Shown here piece by piece: positions 30,791 to 41,563 of a DNA stretch of 64,000 nt. The notes beneath the pieces were generated by a model that saw only the letters and a list, made by a program, of their open reading frames with translations, was not told the origin of the DNA and made no database searches. A program made the translations under genes and the position numbers. This DNA comes from Tillandsia leiboldiana (taxonomy: Eukaryota; Streptophyta; Magnoliopsida; Poales; Bromeliaceae). The first letter of the stretch is position 1; each line of letters opens with the position of its first letter. The stretch lies in assembly GCA_029204045.2 (NCBI GenBank), contig CM055066.1:21680120-21744119 (forward strand). The letters are read 5' to 3'.

Positions 30791-32682
30791 GCCCTTTGCA
30801 CTGCCCTTTTCGGGCTTTTCCTGAGCTCTCTGGCCTGAGGGCCCTTCAGCAAATTTTTTGCTCACCTTGTCACGCATCTTGTGGACGAAGCTCGGAATTT
30901 TTGGAAGGCGCAGCGTCGACGACTTCGGCATCGTGGCACAGAGCGACATATTTTCATCGCAGGCCTGTTATCGTCGCAGTTTGGTATGAGAGGTCCACGG
31001 AGCTACCCCGACAATATTTTCGGATGATTTTTGCGGCGTCGGATTCACGAGAGGTAGATCTACGATTCTTTTATTGTCCACTTTTCTCAGATTTGAGTTT
31101 TGTTTGGGGTTCCGGGTACGTTTTTAACTCCCTTTGCCGCTGATGGAATTCTGGACAGCAACCTCTTGCCGAATTTTTATCTCCGCAACCGGGCATCGTA
31201 TGGCGACGTGCTTTTACACTTTTTTCATCTACTCGACGCAAGGATTATCACAGTATTTTTCTTGGATTTTCCTGAGTGATGCCCGAAGGTATATGTTTTT
31301 CCCCTTATCTATAAACGGAATTACAGTTATGTTGCTGTGTGGTTTTGCGCACCTGTACTGTAGAATTTGTAACTCGGCCTACGGGGCTCGGAATTGGACG
31401 TGCAAGTACTCGTTTCGAAGATATCGACGCGAGGATTGCTGTGATATTTTTATTGGATTTTTCTGGGCACTTTCGGCAGGCGAAATAAGCACAGCTTTGG
31501 GACTGATTTTCAGACTGTGTATACTTGGTTAAATTTTGGAATAAAAGTGTAATGTTGGGACTTATTGTTGTACCCAGGGGTGTTTGCAAGTGTTGCTGGA
31601 CCCGTTGGATCTGCAGGCTTTGATTTCGGGGTACTTTCAGCAGTTGGGAGTCGAGGCTTTCGCGACGTGTACCGAGGGTGCAATTTTGGCAGATTTTGGA
31701 CTGTGAGCGTCTACACTCTTCACCGACTTCAGGTTTGCCTTGGTTTAAGCGCTTCAGGTGGGTAAGCTTAATATCAGTAACTGTATAAGGCAATGATTAT
31801 GTTATGGCGAATATAAGTGCACTTGTGGGGTTGTCACCCCTCTATGACTGATGCATGCATGTTTAGGGTACATGGGTTATGTTTGTAAGGTAGGTAAGCT
31901 TGATAATGATATTTGTATAAATGATTGCAAGAATAGTATTCATGAGGTATACTGAGGACTTGCATGACTTGGACATCTATGTGATGATTAGTGTAAGCTT
32001 ACCTAGGATAATATTACCCTATGAGATTATGTAACATGCCATGTTAGCACATAGCCTTTCATGTGGTTGGTTTATGCTTTGGGACAGGATTTCGTAGCTA
32101 TGTGCGGATTTGTACTCTGAGGAGTTATTATGATCGAGGATTATGGTTAGGCGTAGGCATGAGGATTACTTTGTTGTATCTTTCTTGAGGAGAAATGCAT
32201 GCTTATATGGACATATAGTTAGGCCCCCTTTTTATTGCTACACTACTTATTGGAACTTGACTTAGGAGAAACCATGCTTTTCCTTTCTCCTTCTTGTTAG
32301 TCAGGTGGTCAGTGTTGCTCGGGTTCGAGCAGGGGTCTGGATAGTGTAGCCGGGACTTCGTGTCTGGGACAGGTTGGATTAGTTGTGGGGCTTTGCGGCA
32401 ACCGCGGATATTGGGCGGTTGACCGGATGTTTCTCTATGCACCTGATTTGGGTATCAGTTTTCTCTTGTGGATGGAGTTTCCCACTTATCGTTTAGTTGC
32501 ATCCGATTGAGATCGGGCCTTTCCTTTAGTGGATGAGTTTTCCCACTTTGATCAGAGTCGTGATCCAGTCCTGCTATATAGAGATACTTGTGAGACATTG
32601 ATTACTGAGATACTTTACTCGTGTAGGTCGCTCCCCTCGAGTGCCACTCCGGAGTAGGCTTTTGACAGTGACGGGTCGGTCA

Positions 32683-32760
32683 GTTGGTGAGTTGTGAGTG
32701 ATGACAGAGTTGGTGAGTTGTGAGTGATGACAGAGTTGGTGAGTTGTGAGTGATGACAGA
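32683..32760 (+). repeat. 26-bp minisatellite, three copies, in G2 LTR
   Basis: Units start GTTGGTGAGTTGTGAG at 32683, 32709 and 32735 and are nearly identical. The array lies next to the conserved ACTCCGGAGT block, the place where G3 has an unrelated 21-bp array. Confidence 0.9.
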
Positions 32761-33883
32761 GCAGGCAGTACCGAGTTGTATACCGGTTCATTTGATTGGG
32801 TTTATTTCGGTCAGATACTTTTATTGTTGCACTCGTGCCAGGGGGACCAAGTGGAGTCTAGTAGCCGTGTTTAGACCAGTGCTAGTGTTGTTGGAAACCG
32901 TCTGGGGATCGACGGTTGTCCCAAGGTCATTGTGAGTTGTTGACCGTTGTGCGAGAGGCTTGGTGATCTTGAGTTTATCCGTTCTGAGAGAGAGCGTGGA
33001 TTTTGACTATAGCCTGCATGAGCCACTACTCGATAGCGAGTTAGTCCGTTTGGACGCCCTACATAATTCCTGCCCGTCAGCGGGAGGTGGTTGTAGGTGG
33101 GCGCAGGTTTGACTGGACCAGATGTGGCAGTCAGCTCGATTGGGTCGATTGTGCACTTCATGTGCTAGTGGTTGCATACCACTATTTGGTTCTCCCCTTT
33201 TAGCCTTTAGATAGGGGCATGGTAGCTGTTGAGAGTCTCCAGCTTACTCATTTTTGTCTTATGACTTGGGTTAGTTTATGTCTCTTGAGGACTTGGTGGG
33301 CAGACCGTCAGGTCTGGCGGTGGTACCCACTGAGAACTCCCTTTTTGGTGTAGTTCTCACACCCTTTGGGGGTCTTCCCCCTCATTTTTCCTTCCTCTCC
33401 CTTGTTTTGCAGAGTCTTAGCGGGTGTTGCGGATTCTGCGGTTGTTGTTCGAGGCGAGGGAGTCGCGAGCTAGATCCCTACCCGTCGTTGGAGAGTAGCG
33501 GTACCCCCTTCAGAGGAGACCATCAGTAGATTAGTTGTTTCTTTTTCCTCTTTTGAGAGACTGTTGTAGTGAGGATATTATGTATTGAGAGACTGTACAC
33601 TGTTGTATTTATTGGAGATACCTCCCGGTTGGGTGCAGAGCTTGTATTTGAGGACATTGTATTATTATTATTTTTGGGGAGGCGGATCTTGTTGTATTAT
33701 CTTCCAGTTGTACAGTGATTGATTTTAGTTATACAGCAGGTTTTTATTTATAGCTCTGATATCTGTTTAGCTGTAGTACTTTTCTTGCAGGTAGGACGCT
33801 TCGCCTATGCAGGTTGGCATAGGTGGCGGATCTGTTGGCGAGCCCGGGTCGCAGTTTCAACCCCGGGGCGTGACAGATTAGAG

Positions 33884-33895
33884 TGGTATCAGAGC
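33884..33895 (+). promoter_or_regulatory. Primer binding site of G2 (tRNA-iMet)
   Basis: TGGTATCAGAGC eight bases after the 5' LTR. Confidence 0.9.
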
Positions 33896-34052
33896 CTAGG
33901 TTGTAGGTCATGGTGGACTTAGAAACCCTAGGCTTATGGTTTGACCCTTGGTTGACTTCGTGAGAGTCGTGATTTTAGCGAGAGTCCTGATTGAGTTTTA
34001 TACCTCTCCCAAGGGACGGGAAGAGAGATTGGCATGTTTATTCTCCTAAGTG

Positions 34053-34078
34053 ATTATGTTGGCTGCAGACAACATAAT
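34053..34078 (+). promoter_or_regulatory. Leader hairpin with CTGCAG loop (G2)
   Basis: Stem ATTATGTTG / CAACATAAT (9 bp, perfect), loop GCTGCAGA. It lies 157 bases after the PBS. An outer pairing GCATGT (near 34032) with ACATGC (near 34095) encloses it. Confidence 0.8.
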
Positions 34079-36369
34079 GCTATGGAACGGGTGACATGCT
34101 TTAGACTTTCGCTGGATTGGGTCGAGCGCTGTTTTGTGTTGTTTTGTGGTCTCGTCGTGGCGAGCGGTGTCTCCCCGACGCTGGGTTTTGACCGTGTGCA
34201 TCCTGTCATAGCAGTTGAGCTTGAGCAGTTGGTTTTGGGCCGGATACCCGGATTGAGGTCAGAGAACTCCGGACCCAGATGACAGTATTGTCAGAGGCTT
34301 ATCAGCATCAGAGTGAGCAGCTGGTCTTGGTGACACAGTTGTCGGAGCACTGAGTAGCCCCTCTGTGCCAATGTTTAGTGTCGAGGCACCGAGGTAGGGT
34401 GGATAATTGACAGCAGAGGAGCTGTGGGACATGATCGATCCATTGAGCCAAATTTGGCAGATGACCCACCCCGACTCGTAAGATTGAGTTTGGAGCCTTT
34501 GGAGGCAGAGTCGTGGTTGGTGTTGATGGAGTGATCAATTGAGAGCCTCCCTATGCTAGAGAGTTTTTGCAGTTGTTGAACTACGCGCTCCAGATTTCGA
34601 GGGATGAGGCGCACAGGATATGTGTGACTGGGAGTGGATTGCGCCCTGATACCTTTCAGTTTAGTTAGTCCCTCAGTTACGGATTATTGACGCCTCGATG
34701 GTGTAGGCATTGTATATGGAGCTTGGCGCTGCAGTTCCTTTGGATAGGGATCTGCCGCTAGAGGCGAGTTCGGGATATTGGCACTTGGCGCCGGGTGATG
34801 GAGGACAGATCGGCCGGCAGAGGCATTTCTGATTTCTTTTTCCAGGATAACGAGTTCCCGAGATGCCGGAGATCGGGTGGACCCCGATGGCAGCATTAGT
34901 ATCGATTTGGGAGTGGCGCAGCGGTAGCGTGGATTTGTTATTTACGGAGGACCGTATTCGTCGCCTCAATGTGATCAGAGACAGAGGTCGTGCTTCCTTG
35001 TGGATAGTCCTGATTTTCATGCAGATTGAGCGACAACCACTTGCTTTGAGCGGATGAATCTGTGTCGCCCGGTTGGAGGGCGCCACGGTAGTGGATCGAG
35101 TGTCGCAGGTGGGATTTCACCATAGCAGTCGGAGTTAGAGCATGTTTCATTCTTGCCTGGACTAAAGGCAGATTTGTTACCACGTGCACTAGAGGTACAG
35201 GTTCCCTTTGTTGTTGTGCATGTGGAGGAGGTTTTTGGATCATGTCTAGTGCGGTCGAGGCCGCGAGTTATCGGCAGAATCATTGAAAATTGTAGCAATT
35301 CGGTGTTTTGACCCTATGCTTGAGATGGTTTCGCATAATGCCACAGAATGTTTGACCGCGGAAAGAGAGGACTTTGATCTTCGGCGAGGTGAACAAGGGG
35401 AGGCTTGCTCGTTGAGATTGTTGAGCACTTAGGTTTTAGCGAGAGGGTGAGAGGTGCTTACGGCGGCACCGGGACTCAGGGATATCTCTGTTGCCCATGA
35501 GATCCCGGGTGTGATTTCACCTTAGTTGTTGGTAATGCCGCCGGTTAGGGAGATAGAGATTGCGTTTGACGTGGTTCGGGGAACCGCGCCACCCACGACA
35601 GCACCTCATTGGATATCGCCTGTAGAGCTGAGAGAGCTGATGGCACAGTTGCAGGATCTGACGGATTGAGGGGTCTGTTTGACCTAGTGCCACGCCGTTG
35701 GTATACGGTGGTGATGCCACGTCGTTGATACACGACTGTGAGGGTCCTTTTATGGTTCGAGTGTAGACAGGTCCGGGTGGTATCTGGGACCTTTTGATGG
35801 AACTATACTCCGGCAGTTATTGTATAATGCGAGTATCTACTCGGAATCAGACAGCCGAGGACTTCGCCTAGATGGCGTTCAGGACACGGTAAGGGCATTT
35901 TGAGGGCATAGTGAGGCCAAATGGAATGACTAATGCCCTGTGACTTCAAGATCTGAGGAATTGTATGTCCCAGTTGTACTTGGACGGATTAGGAGTGGTG
36001 TTTCCTGAGGATATTTTGCTTTACTCCCAGAGCGACTTGGAGCACGAGGAGCACTTTGTGGATATGCTACCATGCCCGTGTGGATGAAGCGGTATGCCAA
36101 GTTATTGAGGTACAAGTTGTAGCTGCAGAAGCTTACCTTCTTGGGTCACTTTGTTCGAGCCGTAGGGGCGGCGGTGGAACCCGACCAAATGGATGTTATT
36201 CGAGTTTGGCTGAAACCAACATTTATCCTTGAGGTGAGGAGCTTCTTAGACTTGGCAGTGCCGGGAGAGCATGGCCAATGGATAATGAGACTGATACCAG
36301 CGCCAATGCTAGTAATTCCAGTGTTGGGAGATGGATTTGTGTGTTTTAGTGATGCCTCCCATTGTGGTT
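34079..36369 (+). pseudogene. Decayed gag and RT/RNase H of G2
   Basis: Plus-strand fragments in changing frames. A Gag capsid end (SRDEAHRICVTGSGLR) lies at 34595-34660. A Gag-tail block at 34860-35110 is shared with G3 and G4. The RT start (VREIEIAFDVVRGTA, PVELRELMAQLQDLTD followed by a stop) is at 35540-35670. The RT active-site region reads FPEDILLYSQSDLEHEEHF at 36001-36057, with Glu in place of the first catalytic Asp. The RNase H start (GDGFVCFSDASHCG) is at 36330-36370. Stops occur throughout. It is cut at 36374 by Sirevirus C (TSD GTAGA). Confidence 0.85.
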
Positions 36370-36374
36370 GTAGA

Positions 36375-37772
36375 TGTAGGTTTTTATATAGGATCCACAA
36401 GGATCTAAATAGGTACTATCAAACAACTAGAGGGGGGGTGAATAGGTGTAATACTTATAAAACCAAATCTCAGTGCAAAATAAAAACCAATGCGGAAAAT
36501 AAAAACAGCACACCAAGATATACGTGGAAACTCCAATCCAGGAGAAAAACCACGGGACCAACACGCAATAACAATCCAATAAGAATAGAAGAATAACAAG
36601 GTGATTACCGACTCCACGAACTCAAATCCCTCCTTCAGCTTCTTCGGACCTTGCGCTGACCGGTTGGATATCCACGCAATAACAATCCCTAAGAAAAGAA
36701 GAATAACAAGGTGATTACCGTCTCCACGGATTTAACCCCTCCTTCAATTTCTTGGACCTCACGCTCCACCGATTTTGCACGCCCACTGCACACGTTCGAA
36801 TCCACGAACGCCACTCGAATCCACGAGCACACGTTTCGAATCCACGAAACGCCTTTAGCACACCAAATCCACGATGCCACGTCGAATCCACGACGCAAAC
36901 TCAGTCGATAAGAATATTGACTTCGATGGTGATCCTTCGCTTAGATTATCAATGAAGATCCATGGGAAAAATCTCTAAGTAAAGATTAGATCAATTCGAC
37001 AAAAAAACAGATCTTGGAAGATCCGTCGAATTGACCTAAAAGAGGCTATTAAGAAGAACAGTGAAAACCTAGCCTCTAGGGTTGCTCTCAAGTGTTTTAT
37101 AAATTAATCAGCCGTAGCTCCCACGTTTTTGAGAAACCCTAAACGTCTATTTATAGTTTAGAAACCTTTGGAAAGAGATAAGAATCAAAAACATACCTTA
37201 TCTGGAAATTTTCAGGACGGCGATCCGGATCGGATTTACTGCGATCCGGATCGTCGTAACGAGATTGACGATTCCAGAAATACCATGGTTCGGGATCCGG
37301 ATCGCATTGCCCGATCCGGATCGTTCATACAAATCAGAAAACTTAACATTCGGGATCCGGATCGGAAATTGCATGGATCCGGATCGAAGTATTGTATGAA
37401 GCAACAACCTTCGGGATCCGGATCGTTGGCTCTGATCCGGATCCTGAACATGTCCGAACACCAGTTTTTGATTATTATGACAATAAAAGTTCATCCAAGT
37501 GTTTCTACACTATAAGAAGGTATTCGGATCACCAAAATTATTTAGTTAAACATACCTGATCCTTTTGAATACTTTCTTCTTGAGATTGATGTAACTGATC
37601 CACAATTCTTCATCTTCAATCTTCAAGACTCAAGACATTGAGTGTCAACTTGAGCTCTTGTTGAATCTTCTCTAAGTCTTTGATTGCTGATTGACAATTT
37701 GATCCCTTTAAGACTCCGACTCAACTCACTGACTTGACTCACGAAATATGCCAACACCAAAATGCCGTAACA
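36375..37772 (-). repeat. Left (3') LTR of Sirevirus C
   Basis: 1398 bp, TGTAGG to CCGTAACA on +. Stem-loop array 36793-36895, TATA 37147-37156, palindromes 37222-37443. Confidence 0.92.
36793..36895 (-). repeat. Stem-loop array in LTR C
   Basis: Around the constant GAATCCAC: CGTTC/GAACG (36793-36810), CTC/GAG (36814-36827), CGTTTC/GAAACG (36832-36851), CGTC/GACG (36880-36895). The stems differ from those of A and B, the loop does not. The right LTR copy is at 53329-53431. Confidence 0.8.
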
Positions 37773-39424
37773 ATCTCCCCCTTTGGCAATTTCGTGACAA
37801 AACCCAAAAATACATAAAAGCGCTCAAGTCACTCATCTTAAACCAAAAAATCGAAACTCAATGTCATCACCAAAACATTGATTTTCTTTGCGTGAAAGAT
37901 CCAATAAATACAAAATTACATTTGAACCAAACAGTCCTAGAACATACTCTATGACTTAGGACTTGGAGTCTTAAAGTAATGTAATTCCTGCAAAACAAAA
38001 CTCCAAACGAAATCAAACGTTAGTCGTTAGAAATTAGAATCCTGCATTTGATCCGTCTTCCTTTTGGTTCTTTTGTTTTTCGGCTCTTTCAATTTTTCTT
38101 TGTCTCCCCCTATCTTGAGCATCTCTAACATGTTCTCCATGTTCTTGAGCATCTATGTTCTCCCCCTTTGTGGTACGATCATCATTTTCCGTTCTCCCCC
38201 ATTTTTCCATTTTCGTTTCGTTTGTCCTCTCTTGATGATCTCATCTCCGTCATTTCTCTTCTCCCCCTTTTTGTCACAAATTGTCAACCAGTGAACATAC
38301 TAGACAAAAGGAAATCACTAACAACATCAGTTCAAAGAGAAAGAGAGATAAAAGCTCAATTCCGGTATATAACAAAAATGCAGATTGCGTACCGGTACCA
38401 GAAGGCAAAAAACTAATAATTCCTTGAAACAAATCCAAATTTTAGAATCTTTTCAAATACCGATTTGTATTCCATCAAGAAAACAATTTAAGTGCTTTAA
38501 CCAATGAATTAACAAGATGTCATTCAATCCAATTAATTTCACAAGATTAAAAAGATTTACTCCTAAATCATTAAAAAACAAAGATAAAACATTATAAACA
38601 GTTTTTCATGTTATATTCATCAAACACAAGTCATCAAAAATAATCTTGAGATCCAAAGTCTATCAAGATGTAACGGATGTACAAAGATGACTTACAGAGA
38701 TTTCCAAATGACATCAATTTGATTTCTTACCCTTTCAAATTTGAGATAAGCACTAAAATACCTAAGGGTGGCTCTTTGAGCATCTTTCAACTATCCCACC
38801 TTATACCAACTAGGAGATTGTTCAAAATATAAGAGTTTTGCATATAAATCTCCAAATGGTTCAACTAAATATTTTCCCATAAAATACTATCAAGCATCCA
38901 TAACATGTGGTAGCTTCACACACAAACCGGACGACCGGGGTGGCAGCTCTTTCCAACATGTGGTGGTAGTTTTCACACTCCTTTCGGATGTAACTCTTTC
39001 CACATCTTTTGCAAATTATTTCAATACCCTTGTAAGAATGCAATCTCTTACGTGAAAGAATTATATCCCAAATTTTAGTCTATCGGTTGTCTCACGTTTA
39101 TCACAATGAATTCACACAACCGAGATAGATAAAGCATCTAAAGATCACACATGATTTCTAAAATTTGATGCTTATAAAATCAAAAACTCCTATAATGAAG
39201 TATCTTCAAGATTATGATTAAGGAGTAAAGTTGATAATCCAAATAAAATTAATTTGAAGTGAATAAAAGTGAAGCCCTTTTTATTCAATGCACTTGTTCA
39301 GTAAAAACCCTTTTGTTCAAAAACAAAGTATAAAAACGAAGAGCATTGAAAAACATGTAATGCAAAGATTAAGAAAGATATGAAGGGAAAACCAATCAAA
39401 GCATTACATGAAGTCATAAGCTAT
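37773..39424 (-). other. PPT and 3' noncoding region of Sirevirus C
   Basis: The PPT (AAAGGGGGAGAT in sense) lies at 37784-37773. Further purine blocks in sense lie near 38105, 38160, 38193 and 38264, in line with the repeated PPT motifs known in Sireviruses. The block at 38768-39011 is conserved with A. No gene is seen. Confidence 0.82.
38768..39011 (-). other. Conserved noncoding block shared with Sirevirus A
   Basis: GTGGCTCTTTGAGCATCTTT, then ATGTGGTAGCT repeats, CGGACGACCG and GTAACTCTTTCCACATCTTT, in the same order and spacing as 4760-4990. Confidence 0.7.
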
Positions 39425-41385
39425 TTAGAACTTAAGACAAGGAAAGATATCACCTTTCCGAATCCAAAATCGCTGGATTTTGGGTTGTCTTGATTCGTTG
39501 TGGCCGGGGGTTGTCCGCTTTGACTGTTGGTCCACCTTAGGTCTTTGCCTCGTAGTGATCCACTTGTATGATTGATATTGTGGCTCGGACCTTTGGTGGG
39601 TTGAGTGAACTCCTTTGACTTGATGTGTCTTTTGATTCCGTTGAGTTCGCTCCGTAGATGAAGTTGCCGAAGGACTCTTCTTTCTCTTTTTCGGGCAATT
39701 CTTCACCAAATGTCCTTCAAGTCCACATAAGTGACAGTTCTTCCTTTCAATTTCATTGTGGAACTTGAAGCATGCACAGTTTGGTCCTTTTTGAATCCCA
39801 AACCAACCTTTCTTGTTTGACCTAATCCGCACATACAATCTAGTTTCTTGGAAACGGTTGAAAGCCTTTGTATGTCGGATTTGAGTTCATGAACTTGCTT
39901 GGTCAATGCTTGGTTGGTGACATGAATCTCCTCAAACTATTTTTCTAGAAAACCAATCTTGTCCATATATGATGTAGCGTTTGTCTCTGATTGGTTTAGC
40001 TTTTCTTGGAGGATTTCATTATTATCCAATAAGCCTTCTCGTTCCTCCTCGAGATCATGAAGTTTTATCTTTAAAGCTTGATTCTCGTCTTGAACTTCAA
40101 GTCGTTGCTTCCTCAACTTCTTAATATGTTTGGCCATCTTCTTTGATTCCGTAAGAAGTTGTTGATATGCCTCAACGAGTTCTTCTTCGTCCGACTCCCC
40201 CTCACTTGATGACTCTCCGTTGGATGTTGATGTTTCATGCAAAATCAAAGGAATAGAGTCAGTGATTAAAGATGATAAACAAACATTAGAAGAGGGAATT
40301 CGAGAAGCACGTAAGGCAACGACTTTTTCCTCTTTACTTGAGGTCGATTCATTAGAAGTAGAATCGTCCCAAGTTTTCGCTTGCAAAGCCTTCTTTTTAT
40401 ATGATTTCGGAGAAGGACAATCCGTTGAAAAATGGCCGTAGCCTTTGCATCGATAGCATTGGATTTCCCCTTCGAAATCATCTTTTTCTTTTTCTTTAGA
40501 AGGTTTTGCAAAGCTTTTGAGTTTAGAGGATTTAGAACCCGATGATCCTTTAGAAGATTTCGTGGATGAAGATCCATCGGTTCGATTCTTCCAAAACTTC
40601 CGACGAAATTTCTTTACGATCTGCGCCAATTGTTCTTCAAAATCGGCAAAAGAGATTTCATCGTCGGAACTTGATTCGCTATCTTCTTCCTTTGTTGATT
40701 TGAATGCAATACCTGTAAGCTTAGAAGAAGACTTGGAAGAAACTTGATTAGTAGGAAAAGTCATTTCATAAGTTTGCAAAGCACCTACTAATTCCTCTAT
40801 ACTCATCTCATCTGGATGACTAACGGTTTCAATGGCGGTAACCTTTGCCCTAAACCGTTCTGGAAGAGTCCGAAGTATCTTTCTTACAATTTTCGACTCC
40901 GGGATATTTTCTCCTAAATTAGCACATGTATTTATCACATCTTGAAGTCTAGTGTAATAATCTGTAAACAATTCATGCTCTTCCATATGAATAGAGTCAA
41001 ATTGACTTGTAAGCATCTGGAGCTTTTGAATTTTTACAAGATTAGTACCCTCATGTGTAATTTTGAGAATATCCCAAATTTCCTTCGCGGTTTCACACGC
41101 GGAAATTCTTGTGAACTCAGTCGAGGAAAGAGAGTTAAAAAGAGCGTTCATACCTTTCCCATTGTAAGAAGATCTTTCAAAATCCTCTTTGGACCATCTA
41201 GAGCGAGGTTTTGGGGTAGTAGAATTTCCTACTTCCTCAACAGGATGCACCTAACCGTATTCCACGGATTGCCATACCCGCTCATCAATTGCAATGAGAA
41301 AAGCTCTCATCCGCACTTTCCAATAAGCATAATTAGTCCCATCAAAAAGAGGAGGTCTATAAATATTACCACTTTCACCCAACAT
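39425..41385 (-). pseudogene. gag: Sirevirus Gag, almost full length but with stops (element C)
   Basis: Starts with ATG at 41385 (MLGESGNIYRPPLFDGTNYA). The N-terminal UBN2-type part (AYWKVRMRAFL) is followed by a TAG stop at 41253-41251 where C' has Trp. A long open frame follows: capsid-like (FTRISACETAKEIWDILKIT, IVRKILRTLPERF), an acidic Ser-rich linker, zinc knuckle CYRCKGYGHFSTDC, and a coiled coil (LKIKLHDLEEEREGLLDNNE). It ends in a TAG at 39939-39937, after which the same frame stays readable, then shifts to a second knuckle CHLCGLEGHLVKNC (39838-39425) and a final stop. Two nonsense changes and one frameshift stand between this and a whole protein of roughly 650 residues. No pol follows. 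Confidence 0.9.
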
Positions 41386-41405
41386 GATAGATAAACCTAA
41401 AACCC

Positions 41406-41417
41406 GCTCTGATACCA
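41406..41417 (-). promoter_or_regulatory. Primer binding site of Sirevirus C (tRNA-iMet)
   Basis: GCTCTGATACCA on +, two bases from the 5' LTR that starts TGTAGAG at 41420. Confidence 0.9.
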
Positions 41418-41419
41418 AT

Positions 41420-41563
41420 TGTAGAGTTATGAATCCCAAAGGATCTAAATAGGTACTATCAAACAACTAGAGGGGGGGGTGAATAGGTGTAATACTTAAA
41501 AACTCAATCTCAGTGCAAAATAAAAACTAATGCGGAAAATAAAAATAGCACACCGAGATATAC
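41420..41563 (-). repeat. Right (5') LTR of Sirevirus C, U5 part
   Basis: First 144 bp on the + strand up to the G3 insertion. Its first ~28 bp (TGTAGAGTTATGAATCCC) differ from the left LTR and from C', while the rest agrees. Confidence 0.88.

Larger units (their letters stand above)
29881..33875 (+). repeat. 5' LTR of G2
   Basis: 3995 bp from TGTGAAGACCCGAAATTCCC to CCCCGGGGCGTGACA. U3 with G-boxes, TATA at 30781-30790, then a 3-kb R/U5 with the AACCGC/GCGGTT hairpin (32400-32420), palindrome block (32617-32655) and minisatellite (32683-32760). No genes. Confidence 0.9.

Noticed and set aside
30796..31793. Several 100-160 codon frames in the G2 LTR
   Set aside because: They fall in R/U5 of the LTR, run on both strands and are not kept in G4 or G5.
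34034..34135. Small protein (SDYVGCRQHNA) conserved before gag in G1-G4
   Set aside because: The shared residues are simply the translation of the conserved CTGCAG hairpin; the start and the end of the frame differ between elements, so the RNA structure is the better explanation.
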